DNA of 64,000 nt. It comes from Thioalkalivibrio thiocyanodenitrificans ARhD 1. Lineage in GTDB: Bacteria; Pseudomonadota; Gammaproteobacteria; Ectothiorhodospirales; Ectothiorhodospiraceae. The notes beneath the pieces were generated by a model. It saw only the letters and a program-made list of their open reading frames with translations, had not been told where the DNA came from and made no database searches. How positions within the stretch are numbered: position 1 is the first letter of the stretch; each line of letters opens with the position of its first letter. This document shows, piece by piece, positions 37,020 through 46,811 of the stretch. A program made the translations under genes and the position numbers. The stretch covers positions 1,127,583 through 1,191,582 of the forward strand of contig NZ_KB900536.1 of the NCBI RefSeq assembly GCF_000378965.1. Reading direction: 5' to 3'.

Positions 37020-37039
37020 ATATTAGATTTTTCTAATAT
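37020..37039. promoter_or_regulatory. Perfect palindromic operator upstream of the RND adaptor gene
   Basis: ATATTAGA and TCTAATAT flank TTTT, 54 bp before the adaptor ATG. The right half continues as TTCTAATATACAA (37031-37043), which matches the rhodanese-site TTCTAATATTCAA at 12 of 13 bases. AT-rich dyads of this sort suit ArsR- or TetR-type repressors. Confidence 0.65.
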
Positions 37040-37242
37040 ACAAGCATCCGCCACACGGAACAACCACCGCCCCGCCCACGGGCAACTCCCGACACGCCGC
37101 CGACGCCCCGCGCAGGTCCCTTCGGTCAGACAACGGACGTCTGTCATGGCGTGACCTGCACGGGTCAAGTATATAGAAATCATCACCCGCCACCCCCGGG
37201 GACCGGCGGGTGCTTTCTGTTAAGCTTGCCGCAAGGAGACTG

Positions 37243-37728
37243 ATGCCCATGAGTTGTCCCGAAATCATCCGTATCACCCCTTTCGCGATCGCCGCGCTGC
37301 TTCTGGTCATGGGGCTGCTCCCGCCCCCGCTGACAGCCCAGGACACCGTGTACCGGTGGACGGATTCGCAAGGCATGGTGCATTACGGTCAGGCGCCGCC
37401 ACCTGGCGTGGATGCGACACCCATCACCCGAGCGGCTCCCCGGGTCGACCGGGCGCCCCAGGAGCGTCTGGAACGTGCCATGGAAGAGCGCGATCAGCGA
37501 CACGAAGAGACCCGCGCCGAGCAGGAGGAGCGGGAACGCCAGGAAGTCTCCGAACGCATCCGCGCCGAAAACTGCGCACGCGCCCGAACCAACCTGGAAA
37601 TCCTCACTGCCCGGGGCGGCCGCGTCACCATCCGGGATAACGACCAGTATCGCGTCATCGACGAGGAAGAGCGCCAGACCAGGATCGCGGCGACCCGCGA
37701 GCAGATCCAGGAGTTCTGCCGCGACTGA
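37243..37728 (+). CDS. Exported DUF4124 protein
   Basis: The 161-aa protein has a signal peptide (IAALLLVMGLLPPPLTAQ), a DUF4124 domain (VYRWTDSQGMVHYGQAPPP at about 36) and a charged coiled-coil region full of Arg/Glu (residues 75-120) that ends with the ITARGGRV-like segment common in DUF4124 proteins. Two cysteines, in ENCARA and EFCRD, could form a disulfide. The function is unknown. AAGGAG lies 6 bases before the ATG at 37243. It diverges from the RND pump genes. Confidence 0.85.
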   Translation: MPMSCPEIIRITPFAIAALLLVMGLLPPPLTAQDTVYRWTDSQGMVHYGQAPPPGVDATPITRAAPRVDRAPQERLERAMEERDQRHEETRAEQEERERQEVSERIRAENCARARTNLEILTARGGRVTIRDNDQYRVIDEEERQTRIAATREQIQEFCRD

Positions 37729-37850
37729 TGCATACCCGCCACCCGGCGCCATGATGCCCGATCCGCGCCCCGCAGGCCGCATGGCGCGAACCGGGGCGCG
37801 GGTTTCATGACAGCCTGCCCCGCAACGACATCCGAAGGATCCCGCTGCCC

Positions 37851-38195
37851 ATGCCCCTGCTGAGTATCGAGACCAACCAGACCGTGGACGATTCGTCCAT
37901 CGCGCATCTGCTGAAGACGGCATCACGCATGGTTGCGGAGCAATTGGGCAAGCCGGAACGCTTTGTCATGGTGCGCTTCAACCGCAACCCGGACATGCTC
38001 TTCGCCGGCGACGATGCGGCGCTGGTGTATATGGAACTGAAGAGCATCGGGCTCCCGGAAACCGCAACCGGAGAGCTCTCCCTGTTGCTCTGCAATCTCA
38101 TGGAAGCGGAGATCAATGTGTCCCGGGACCGGGTGTATATTGAATTTGCCAATGCGCCCCGTAAGCTATGGGGCTGGAACGGCGGCACCTTCTGA
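37851..38195 (+). CDS. MIF/phenylpyruvate-tautomerase-like protein
   Basis: The 114-aa protein starts MPLLSIETNQ, so Pro2, the catalytic base of the tautomerase superfamily, would become N-terminal after Met removal. The rest follows macrophage migration inhibitory factor: NPDMLFAGDDAALVYMELKSI and RVYIEFANAPRKLWGWNGGTF at the C-terminus. Bacterial relatives are called phenylpyruvate tautomerase, and their natural substrate is mostly unknown. The gene seems to stand alone, 122 bp after the DUF4124 gene. The initiator is clear from Pro2. Confidence 0.88.
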   Translation: MPLLSIETNQTVDDSSIAHLLKTASRMVAEQLGKPERFVMVRFNRNPDMLFAGDDAALVYMELKSIGLPETATGELSLLLCNLMEAEINVSRDRVYIEFANAPRKLWGWNGGTF

Positions 38196-38240
38196 GCCCC
38201 ACTGGCAGGGACAACGGCAAACACCTGGCAAAGGAGAATT

Positions 38241-38372
38241 TGCCACAGAGGTCACAGAGGTCACAGAGGGGAAAGACAGAAAAGCACCCTTCAGGCCCTG
38301 TGCTTTCAGCCAGGGGGTCCGAAAGGACTCTCCTTCTCTGTGACCTCTGTGCCCTCTGTGGCAGAAGTGCTT
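38241..38372. repeat. Nonamer CACAGAGGT array with inverted partner upstream of proS
   Basis: Left arm: three CACAGAGG units 9 bases apart after TTTGC. Right arm: CTCTGTGACCTCTGTGCCCTCTGTGGCA, the approximate mirror. The spacing could fold into one hairpin with about 60 bases of loop. Confidence 0.8.
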
Positions 38373-38414
38373 TTCGACCCCGAACCCATCACATCAAAAA
38401 CCAAGACAAAGAAC

Positions 38415-40133
38415 ATGCGCGCAACCCGATTCCCCCTTGCCACTCTCAAGGAAACCCCCGCCGACGCAGAAGTGGTGAGCCACCAGCTCATGCTGCGCGC
38501 CGGCATGATCCGCCGCCTCGCTTCCGGTCTTTACACATGGACACCCCTGGGCCTGCGCGTCCTGCGCCGTGTCGAGAACATCGTACGCGAGGAGATGGAC
38601 CGTACCGGCGCCCTGGAACTGCTCATGCCCGCCGTGCAACCGGCGGAGCTGTGGCAGGAGTCAGGGCGATGGGAGCAGTACGGCCCGGAGCTGTTGCGCA
38701 TGAAGGACCGGCACGAGCGGGAGTTCTGCTTCGGGCCCACACACGAGGAAGTGATCACGGACTTCGTACGCCGGGAGGTGAAGAGCTACCGACAGCTTCC
38801 GGTCAACTATTACCAGATCCAGACCAAGTTCCGCGACGAGATCCGTCCGCGGTTCGGCATTATGCGTGCCCGCGAATTTCTCATGAAGGACGCCTACTCC
38901 TTTCATGCGGATGACGAAAGTCTCACGGAGACCTACGCGCACATGCATGCCGCCTACTGCCGCATATTCCAGCGCTGCGGCCTGGACTTTCGTGCCGTTC
39001 TGGCGGACACGGGTGCAATCGGCGGCAGTGCCTCCCACGAGTTCCATGTATTGGCAGATTCCGGAGAGGACGCCATCGCCTTCTCCGACCGGAGCGATTA
39101 TGCGGCCAATGTGGAACTGGCCGAGGCGCTGCCCCCTGAGGCTGCGAGAGACGAACCCGCCGAAGAGTTACGTCTGGTGGACACACCGGATGCGCGTACC
39201 ATCGCCGACCTGGTCTCCGGGTTCGGCCTGCCCGTGGAAAAAACCGTGAAGACCCTGGTCGTGGCGGCCGACGAAGACGCCGACACGCCGCTGGTCGCCC
39301 TGCTGGTGCGTGGAGACCACGAACTCAATGCGGTCAAGGCGGAGAAGCTGCCCCGGGTGGCGAAGCCGTTACGCATGGCCGGCGAAGAAGAGATCCGGGC
39401 TGCCATCGGCGCCGGTCCGGGCTCCCTGGGCCCCGTGAAACTGCCGATTCCCTGCGTGGTGGACCGGGCTGTGGCCGTGATGAGCGATTTTACCGCCGGG
39501 GCCAATGTCGACGGCAAGCACCATTTCGGCATCAACTGGGAGCGCGATGCCCCACTGCCGGAAGTGGCCGACATACGCAACGTGGTGCCGGGCGATCCGA
39601 GTCCCGACGGTCATGGCCGGCTGCAGATACGCAGGGGCATCGAGGTGGGCCATATATTCCAGCTTGGCCGCAAGTACAGCGAGGCCATGGCCGCAAGTGT
39701 GCTGGATGAGCAGGGCCGCACACTCACGGTAACCATGGGCTGCTATGGCATCGGTGTTTCCCGGGTGGTGGCAGCGGCCATTGAGCAGAACCACGACGGA
39801 CAGGGCATCATCTGGCCGCAGGCACTGGCCCCGTTCACCGTGGCGCTGTGCCCCATCAACGCCCAGAAGTCCCAGCGCCTGCGTGAAGCCGCCGACACCC
39901 TCTACGAACGACTGCTGGCCTTTGGCATCGACGTCCTGTACGACGACCGGGGGCTGCGCCCCGGTGCCATGTTCGCCGACATGGAACTGATCGGCATCCC
40001 TCACCGTCTGGTGCTGGGTGAACGAGGCCTGGATGCCGGCGAAATCGAGTACAAGGGACGGCGGGACGCCGAGCCGACCATGCTGCCGATGGACGGGCTG
40101 GAGGGGTTCCTCAAGGATAAGCTGGAAGAATGA
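38415..40133 (+). CDS. proS: Prolyl-tRNA synthetase ProS
   Basis: The 572-aa bacterial-type enzyme has the class II core ([19 protein letters not shown], motif 2 [21 protein letters not shown] split across the sequence), the editing insertion domain at about 225-405, and the C-terminal anticodon-binding domain ([20 protein letters not shown]). It charges tRNA-Pro and edits Ala-tRNA-Pro. The ATG at 38415 gives the family's [13 protein letters not shown] start; the open frame upstream is repeat sequence. Confidence 0.98.
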   Translation: MRATRFPLATLKETPADAEVVSHQLMLRAGMIRRLASGLYTWTPLGLRVLRRVENIVREEMDRTGALELLMPAVQPAELWQESGRWEQYGPELLRMKDRHEREFCFGPTHEEVITDFVRREVKSYRQLPVNYYQIQTKFRDEIRPRFGIMRAREFLMKDAYSFHADDESLTETYAHMHAAYCRIFQRCGLDFRAVLADTGAIGGSASHEFHVLADSGEDAIAFSDRSDYAANVELAEALPPEAARDEPAEELRLVDTPDARTIADLVSGFGLPVEKTVKTLVVAADEDADTPLVALLVRGDHELNAVKAEKLPRVAKPLRMAGEEEIRAAIGAGPGSLGPVKLPIPCVVDRAVAVMSDFTAGANVDGKHHFGINWERDAPLPEVADIRNVVPGDPSPDGHGRLQIRRGIEVGHIFQLGRKYSEAMAASVLDEQGRTLTVTMGCYGIGVSRVVAAAIEQNHDGQGIIWPQALAPFTVALCPINAQKSQRLREAADTLYERLLAFGIDVLYDDRGLRPGAMFADMELIGIPHRLVLGERGLDAGEIEYKGRRDAEPTMLPMDGLEGFLKDKLEE

Positions 40134-40240
40134 AAATGAAACGGGAAGGGGGAATGAAACCACCCCCTCCCCGGCCCTCCCCCTAAGGGGGAGGGGATTT
40201 CAACTTCTCACTTCCCGATTCTCACTTCACACTTGGAGAG
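40134..40240. repeat. Repeat and hairpin region between proS and the DUF1631 gene
   Basis: It contains GGGAAGGGGGAATGAAA, a CCCTCCCC/GGGGAGGG hairpin with a 5-base loop at about 40179-40199, and ACTTCTCACTTCCCGATTCTC, the mirrored heptamer type. The genes are convergent here, so part may act as a two-way terminator. Confidence 0.6.
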
Positions 40241-42582
40241 AGGCTCGCCATCAGTGTACTGATGGCCCGATCGAATACGGGCACGTCCTCGATGATGTTG
40301 GCCCGGCCTTCCCGAAATTCAGCCGCCAGGGCCGGCACGGTCAGCTCCCTGACCTTGAGCCCGTGACGATTCACGAAGAAGTACTTTCCGCTGATAAGAC
40401 TCTTCCAGGAGAGCTTGGCCCGCATGGGTCGGGCTTCCTCATCCTGAAGCTCGAGCCATGTCCCCTCCTCCAAGTTCCGGGCCTGCGCGAGGTGCGCGTC
40501 CTCGTCCACTCCGACGGACCCGTCGTCCGCATCCGCGTCCTCATAGACATGGAAGCTGCCCTCGGTGATCAATCGGTTGATCTCGGCCACCTTTCGGGCA
40601 ATGAAGGAACGACTGTCCTGCAGTTCGGATGGATCGGCGATCGGCCCCGCATCAGGCACCAGGGCGGGCCTGGGAATGCCCGCCCCCAGGTTCTGCGACG
40701 TACCGGAGGCGCTCGCCGGAAGCGCACCGGCTGCGGCATCCGCACGTACCGCTCTCGCGGACGCGGCATCCGGCCGCTTGAGTAACGGCCCGGCGTCCAC
40801 GTCAAGTTCGATATCCGGATCACGCACCAGGCGTGCATGTTCCGCGGCGAGCACCGCCAGAATGGCCTGCTGCTCATCCTCACTGCAGGACATGCGCGTC
40901 ATGCCTTCCTGCAGCGCCCGCAACAAGGACGGCAACAGGTTGGTAAGCTGATCACGCTCGGCCTGGGTCGATTTGGGCAACAGACTCCACACCAGCAGGG
41001 AGGCCACGTTAAGCGCCTTCTTCCAGAGTTTGCCATGCTGGCCCTCCTTGAGGTAGATGAGCACCAGGAGGTCCTGCCAGGTGGTGCGCAAGAGCCGGAG
41101 CACCGGCTGCGGCAGGAGGTGATCCTCCACCACACGGCCGATGGCCTCGCCGGCCACGGCCTTGGCCATACGCATGTGTTCCTTGCTCTGGGCCAGCAAC
41201 GTGCTGCGTTCCTCACGCTGCGCGGCGCGCTCCGCCTGATCCCGGGACCACTCCTGGAACGCCAGCAGTTCGCGCTCGAAGAGGCCCACGTCACCGTCAC
41301 TGTCTTCGAGCAGACGGGTCACAAGGGATTCAATCCGGGAACGCAGGCCATCCTCGCGTTCCCCCTCCTCAGTCCAGCCAATGCCCGCCCGGGCCAGCTC
41401 GTTGATCAGGCGCCGGGCCGGATGCTTCCTGCGGTTGAAAAAGCTCCTGTCGACGATGGCCACCCGCAGCACGGGAATCTGCAACCGCCCGATCAGCTCC
41501 TTGATCGGAGCGGGAAGCGCGGGGTCGTCGAAGATGAAATCGAACAGCATCGCGACAATATCGATGGCCGTCTCGTCCGTGCGATTGAGCGCGACGCCGG
41601 TGGAAACCCCACCATTGACGGCGCTCAGCACCGCGTCCTTGAGTTCGGCACCACTGTAGACACCCCCGGACGCCGGAGCGGCAGCGGGAAGGCCTCTGAG
41701 CGCGCCGGCGACCAGCGCCCGGTCCACCAATGTGACCCCTGGCTGCAACGCACCGCCCGACTGTCCCGCAAGGCGCTGCAACAGCGACAGTAATTCGCCC
41801 CCTTCGTCTCCATCCGCCGGATCCGGTGCCAATTCCTCTTGCGCTGTCTCCGGGCCCTCACGGCGGGCGGTCTGACCGGGATTGGCAGCGGGGCGGGCAT
41901 GCAGGTCGGGGAGTATGCCCCGCTCCGCGAGTTCGTGATTCACTTCCTTGTAGAGTTCCGGCAACTGGCCGACCACGTACTTGTCGAACAGCTTGTAGAT
42001 GATCAGACGGATGCGCAGACTCACGTCCAGCGCCTTGACGGCACTTCGAAATGCCTCGCACAGGGCCGAGGGCGCCAGTGGATGCGCATCCTCCGCGAGT
42101 TTCGGGCGGTCCAATGCCACCGCGAGCCGGCGTGTCAGCACATACAGCTGGCTTTCGTTGACCCGATTGGCCTTGGAGATCATGCCCTCCAGGGCCAGAT
42201 TCTCTTCCAGTTCATCATCATCCACGAGGGAGAGCTCGAGCTCACCGCCGGGAGCCTTGGCACTCCGCCCCGCCCCACCACGCAGGAATGCATCGAAGAG
42301 ACGCGAAAGCTGCAGGGGATACTCGCTCTCCATGGTCGAGCGCCTGCGCCGCACTTCGCGCATGGCCTCGAAATACTCAGACTGCGTCTCGTCGTCTTCA
42401 GCCTGCTCGGCCCGCTTGAACAAGGCATCATCCGTGTTATCCAGCATTGCCTTCAGGCAACGCTCCACGTGATGTGCCGTCAGGGTGCGGCAACGACCGA
42501 TGATCTGAAGGGCCGACCCGGCCGACTCCCGCCTGGCCGCGCCGTTGAAGGGAACCACATTCTCGCTGCCCGGATCGCTCAT
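40222..42582 (-). CDS. DUF1631 protein (large cytoplasmic, possible c-di-GMP link)
   Basis: The 786-aa protein has no signal or membrane segment. Its N-terminal part is helical and acidic, with LSRLFDAFLRGG near residue 90, and the middle carries the DUF1631 core (FIFDDPALPAPIKELIGRLQIPVLRVAI near 355). The C-terminus (residues about 690-770) has LEEGTWLELQD, KLSWKSLISGKYFFVNRHG, which resembles a PilZ-like fold. The family is uncharacterised, and some members are misnamed thymidine phosphorylase. It is divergent from an HDOD gene, and a signalling role is inferred only. Confidence 0.85.
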   Translation of the reverse strand: MSDPGSENVVPFNGAARRESAGSALQIIGRCRTLTAHHVERCLKAMLDNTDDALFKRAEQAEDDETQSEYFEAMREVRRRRSTMESEYPLQLSRLFDAFLRGGAGRSAKAPGGELELSLVDDDELEENLALEGMISKANRVNESQLYVLTRRLAVALDRPKLAEDAHPLAPSALCEAFRSAVKALDVSLRIRLIIYKLFDKYVVGQLPELYKEVNHELAERGILPDLHARPAANPGQTARREGPETAQEELAPDPADGDEGGELLSLLQRLAGQSGGALQPGVTLVDRALVAGALRGLPAAAPASGGVYSGAELKDAVLSAVNGGVSTGVALNRTDETAIDIVAMLFDFIFDDPALPAPIKELIGRLQIPVLRVAIVDRSFFNRRKHPARRLINELARAGIGWTEEGEREDGLRSRIESLVTRLLEDSDGDVGLFERELLAFQEWSRDQAERAAQREERSTLLAQSKEHMRMAKAVAGEAIGRVVEDHLLPQPVLRLLRTTWQDLLVLIYLKEGQHGKLWKKALNVASLLVWSLLPKSTQAERDQLTNLLPSLLRALQEGMTRMSCSEDEQQAILAVLAAEHARLVRDPDIELDVDAGPLLKRPDAASARAVRADAAAGALPASASGTSQNLGAGIPRPALVPDAGPIADPSELQDSRSFIARKVAEINRLITEGSFHVYEDADADDGSVGVDEDAHLAQARNLEEGTWLELQDEEARPMRAKLSWKSLISGKYFFVNRHGLKVRELTVPALAAEFREGRANIIEDVPVFDRAISTLMASLSPSVK

Positions 42583-42723
42583 GGTGGACTCCGCAAGAGG
42601 CGAACCACACGCGCATCGTGGCGTGTTTCCGACCCCTGGCAAGTTGGCGTACACATCTTATACTCCCTAGTGTTTGCCGGTGACCACCGGGCGATTCGCA
42701 AAAGCGTGGCGTCGATCAAACTT

Positions 42724-43596
42724 ATGAATGCGGTTTCCGACAAACGGGGGCAAATCAGGGAACTACTGGTAGAGTGTTCCGCCCTTGTCTCGCCGCCCGA
42801 TATCGTGATCCAGCTGCGCCATGCCGTCGACGCGCCCGACAGTACGCCCGAAGACCTGGCCGCCATCGTCATGCAGGATCCCGGCCTCGGCGCACGTATG
42901 CTGCATATGGCCAATTCCGCCATGTACGGCCTCAATCATCGGGTGGAAACGCTCAGCCGTGCCATCTCCATCATCGGCCCGCGGCCCCTCTATCATCTTG
43001 CTCTGGCGCTCACCGCATCCCAGACCTTCGCCAGACTCTCCGACGAACCCGTGGACATGGCGGCATTCTGGCGCCACAGCGTGTTCAGCGCACTGATTGC
43101 CCTCGACCTTGCCCGCCGCAGTCGGGCACACCATCCCGAATGCCTGTTCATGGCGGGCCTGCTGCATGACCTGGGCAGTCTGGTGCTCTACCAGCGCTCT
43201 CCGGACAGCCTGCGAAAATCCCTGCTGGCCTCGCGTGACAACGAGCATGCACTCGTCCGGAAGGAACGTGAACTCTTCGGCTTCGATCATGCCGAGGTGG
43301 GTGGTGCACTCCTCGAACTCTGGGACATGCCGAAAGACGTGCAGCACGCGGTAGCGCGCCATCACCGGCCGACGTCGCCCATGAGCCTGCCGGTGGCTAT
43401 CGTGCATCTGGCCGACACCCTGGCGAACCGCACGGACCAAGGGAGCCTCAGCGGATTCGGTGCCTGCGGCCAACCACCCCATCCGGACGCCTGGAAGCTG
43501 TTGGGCCTGGACGAGGGCCTCACGGACGAAATCCGGAAAGAAGTGCACCTCCAGTTCATGGAGACGCTGCACGTGATCCTGCCGCAGCACAGATGA
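42724..43596 (+). CDS. HDOD-domain signalling protein
   Basis: The 290-aa protein has an HDOD domain from about residue 20 to 215: LARMLHMANSAMYGL, SRAISIIGPRPLYHL, HSVFSALIALDLARR, LFMAGLLHDLGSLVL. The HD residues are partly kept (LLHDLG). The C-terminus ends in a short helical segment. HDOD proteins take part in regulatory cascades, often with c-di-GMP. The start is uncertain: ATG at 42724 or an upstream GTG at 42706. It is divergent from the DUF1631 gene. Confidence 0.85.
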   Translation: MNAVSDKRGQIRELLVECSALVSPPDIVIQLRHAVDAPDSTPEDLAAIVMQDPGLGARMLHMANSAMYGLNHRVETLSRAISIIGPRPLYHLALALTASQTFARLSDEPVDMAAFWRHSVFSALIALDLARRSRAHHPECLFMAGLLHDLGSLVLYQRSPDSLRKSLLASRDNEHALVRKERELFGFDHAEVGGALLELWDMPKDVQHAVARHHRPTSPMSLPVAIVHLADTLANRTDQGSLSGFGACGQPPHPDAWKLLGLDEGLTDEIRKEVHLQFMETLHVILPQHR

Positions 43597-43599
43597 AGG

Positions 43600-43756
43600 C
43601 TATTCAAGGTTCAAAGTTCAAGGTTCAAAGGGGGGCGCCGGGCCCTTGCGCGATGGCGGGAAGACGCCAGTCACCTTTAAACTTTAAACCTTGAACCTTG
43701 AACCTTGAACCTTGAACCTTGAACCTTGAACTTTGAACTTTGAACCTTGAATCTCG
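43600..43756. repeat. Heptamer CCTTGAA array with inverted partner
   Basis: Left arm: ATTCAAGGTTCAAAGTTCAA. Right arm: eight or more tandem CCTTGAA units with CTTTGAA and TTTAAAC variants, ending TTTGAACCTTGAATCTCGAA. Left and right can pair over the array. Confidence 0.9.
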
Positions 43757-43765
43757 AATACGCTT

Positions 43766-44053
43766 TCACCCCACCCTGAATCCGTCAGGCACCGGCCCCT
43801 GGAAATCTTCACCACTGACGTCATCCACCCGGGCGGCGGAAGGTCCCTCCCAGAGCCACGCCTCCAGGGCACGCACACGGTCGCAGGGCCCCGCCGCCAC
43901 AACCTCCACCCGCCCGTCACGGAGGTTTCTCGCGTGGCCGGACAGCCCGAGGCGTTGGCCTTCGCGCCGGGTGGAGGCCCGGAAGAACACGCCCTGAACC
44001 ACACCGCTTACCAGAAAGCGTCTTGCACAGATGTCCGTTGATCCTGGGGGCAT
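43766..44053 (-). CDS. Acylphosphatase
   Basis: The 95-aa protein has the acylphosphatase signature: GVVQGVFFRASTRREGQ with catalytic Arg25 and LSGHARNLRDGRVEV with catalytic Asn43. It hydrolyses acyl phosphates such as carbamoyl or 1,3-bisphosphoglycerate phosphates; the physiological role in bacteria is unclear. It sits between two heptamer arrays, and its upstream array almost touches the ATG (44053), so transcription and translation signals have been overrun by repeats or lie within them. Confidence 0.92.
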   Translation of the reverse strand: MPPGSTDICARRFLVSGVVQGVFFRASTRREGQRLGLSGHARNLRDGRVEVVAAGPCDRVRALEAWLWEGPSAARVDDVSGEDFQGPVPDGFRVG

Positions 44054-44060
44054 GGGGATG

Positions 44061-44198
44061 GTCAGTTGTCAGTTGTCAGTTGTCAGTTGTCAGTTGTCAG
44101 TTGTCAGTTGTCAGTTGTCAGGAGCGTAACCGCCCCCCACAGCATGTCAAAGGACTCTTGTACAACTGACAACGGACAACTGACAACTGACAACTGAC
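44061..44198. repeat. Heptamer GTCAGTT array with inverted partner
   Basis: About 8.7 perfect tandem copies of GTCAGTT (44061-44121) are followed, after 41 bases, by five mirrored copies of CAACTGA (44163-44198, one variant CAACGGA). The two arrays are complementary and could pair over more than 30 bases. Confidence 0.95.
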
Positions 44199-44203
44199 CA
44201 ACC

Positions 44204-44231
44204 AAAAAAAGGGCCCGCACTAGGCGGGCCC
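44204..44231 (-). terminator. Intrinsic terminator of the LysM lipoprotein gene
   Basis: On the minus strand GGGCCCGC and GCGGGCCC form an 8-bp stem with a 5-base loop, followed by TTTTTTT. Confidence 0.9.
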
Positions 44232-44255
44232 CGGATACTTACGCCGGACTGCCGA

Positions 44256-44840
44256 TCAGCGCTTGGGACTCAGCCCGTACTGGTCCAGATAGCGCACGTC
44301 GGAGTCTTCCACGCGACCCAACTCCCAGGCACCGCGTGTGCGCGCATGCCGCACTGCGGCGTCCACATCGCCCTGGGAGGGTTCCAGTTCGATCGTCAGG
44401 CGCTGGCCCGGATAGATCAGGTCCGCATCGCGGATCTGGGATGCGTTGGCCTTGTAGATCAGCGGCCACTGGTACGGATTGCCATAGACGGAACTCCGGC
44501 CCGAGATCCGCCAGAGACTGTCGCCACGCACCACCTCGTAGGTCATGGTGGTGGGAGGTGCAGGCGGAGGCGGCTCAGCCCGTGGGGCAGGCGCAGCGGG
44601 GGTAGGCGGTGCGGGCGGCGGTTCAGGCCGCGCAACCAGATCCGGGTCGCACTCTTCCACCACGTTGTCCGGAGACCAGCGGTCGGTACGCCAGCAGTCA
44701 CCCGCTGCGTTGCGCCAGTACTCGCCCGGAGCGTTTACGACGTAGCCCGTCTTCTCGGGCGGCTGCGTGGTGGCACACCCAACCGAAACTCCCAGGGCGA
44801 TCGCACCAACGACGAAAAGCCGCAGATGTTTCGTTCTCAT
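44256..44840 (-). CDS. LysM-domain lipoprotein
   Basis: The 194-aa lipoprotein has a lipobox at SVGC (Cys22), a Pro/Ala-rich linker (residues 70-97) and one LysM domain at about 98-150 (YEVVRGDSLWRISG, YQWPLIYKANASQI, LIYPGQRLTI). The mature N-terminal part holds two Cys in GDCWRT and EECDPD that may pair. It probably anchors in the outer membrane and binds peptidoglycan. The family resembles proteins placed near flagellar or cell-wall genes, but the role here is unknown. An intrinsic terminator follows. Confidence 0.9.
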   Translation of the reverse strand: MRTKHLRLFVVGAIALGVSVGCATTQPPEKTGYVVNAPGEYWRNAAGDCWRTDRWSPDNVVEECDPDLVARPEPPPAPPTPAAPAPRAEPPPPAPPTTMTYEVVRGDSLWRISGRSSVYGNPYQWPLIYKANASQIRDADLIYPGQRLTIELEPSQGDVDAAVRHARTRGAWELGRVEDSDVRYLDQYGLSPKR

Positions 44841-45029
44841 GACGTTAGCTCCTGATTATTGAGGATTCTTGTGAGCACACCACAGGGCGTACGGATATTG
44901 AAAGCTAACACCGCCCCGGTGAAATCGTCAAGGACAAAGAAAAACACAGGTCACGGAACGGAAAATCCGCCCACACCGCTGCCCGGACGACGATCGGCGG
45001 GGAGAGGATTGTTCGGCCGGCGTGCCCAC

Positions 45030-45344
45030 CTATCTGCCTGTCCCCGGGCTACCCAGGGCCTGCTCACGCGCTTCCACGGCATGGAGTCGCGCCAGATCGG
45101 CCTTCTCCCGGGCAGACCTGTAATTCCCCTCATTGAGCAACGCCTCGGCGGACTCCAGCAACCGCCGGGCACTCAGATAGCTGGGCAGGGCCTGGTCCCG
45201 TGCCCCGACCTGTTCCGCCGCCTGAAGCGCCTGCCGGGCGTCACTCATCTCCTGAACCGGGGCCGTAGCGGCGCAACCGGCAAGCGCCGCAAGCAACAGG
45301 TATAATGCAATGAACGCTGCGCGACGCAGGTGTCTGCTCCACAT
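45030..45344 (-). CDS. DUF4398-type lipoprotein
   Basis: The 104-aa precursor has a signal with lipobox LAGC (Cys24) and a helical, Ala/Arg-rich domain (YLSARRLLESAEALLNEGNY, AREKADLARLHAVEAREQ) as in DUF4398 proteins, which are short TPR-like lipoproteins. In other genomes they often accompany LysM or OmpA proteins of the envelope, and the LysM lipoprotein gene lies 189 bp downstream on the same strand. The ATG at 45344 places the signal correctly. The 20 codons upstream in the open frame are not signal-like. Confidence 0.78.
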   Translation of the reverse strand: MWSRHLRRAAFIALYLLLAALAGCAATAPVQEMSDARQALQAAEQVGARDQALPSYLSARRLLESAEALLNEGNYRSAREKADLARLHAVEAREQALGSPGTGR

Positions 45345-45481
45345 GGGACGGTTTCGCGAACTCGGGGCGCGGGATGGGACCCCTGATCCGCGAAACGCTA
45401 TCACCGGCCCGGAGAAGCGTCAAGGCGGCCTCCTGACCATCGATACTGCCCGTTTACTCCTTCAAAGCACAAGGCATCTTC

Positions 45482-46444
<963 letters not shown>

Positions 46445-46445
<1 letters not shown>

Positions 46446-46801
46446 TGCGTGTCGCCCGTGTACTGGCCCTTTCGGGCCTGCTGGGCCTGTTTGCCCTGAT
46501 TCTCATGTGGAACGTCTGGCTGGACCCGCCCCGGGTCGTGCCCCGGGCGCTGGTACTCATCCTGCTGCTGACGCCCCTGCTGCTGCCACTGCGCGGCATG
46601 ATGGCGGGGCGTCTCTATACCCACGCATGGGCCACCTACCTGGCCATGCCCTACTTCGTGCTCGGAGTCTTCCACGCTGCCGGCACAGGCCCGGAACGCG
46701 GCTACGGCTGGCTGATGGTCTGCCTGAGTATCGCCTGGCTGGCCGGCGCAGCCGTATACCCGAGGCTCGCCCGCCGGCAGTCAGGTCACACCAGAGGCTA
46801 A
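46445..46801 (+). CDS. DUF2069 membrane protein
   Basis: The 118-aa protein has four predicted membrane helices (about 5-24, 33-51, 60-76, 88-104) with the DUF2069 pattern GRLYTHAWATYLAMPYFVLG. Its function is unknown. In gammaproteobacteria it is a usual downstream neighbour of wrbA. Translation is coupled through the one-base overlap with wrbA. The gene faces hda on the other strand 10 bases later, leaving little room for separate terminators. Confidence 0.88.
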
Positions 46802-46811
46802 TCCGGCTCCT

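Noticed and set aside
41839-42723. 295-codon upstream extension of the HDOD gene
   Set aside because: The extension runs antisense through the DUF1631 gene, and the HDOD family starts near the ATG at 42724.
44061-44198. CRISPR array
   Set aside because: Repeats are 7 bases long and contiguous with no spacers; no cas genes are present.
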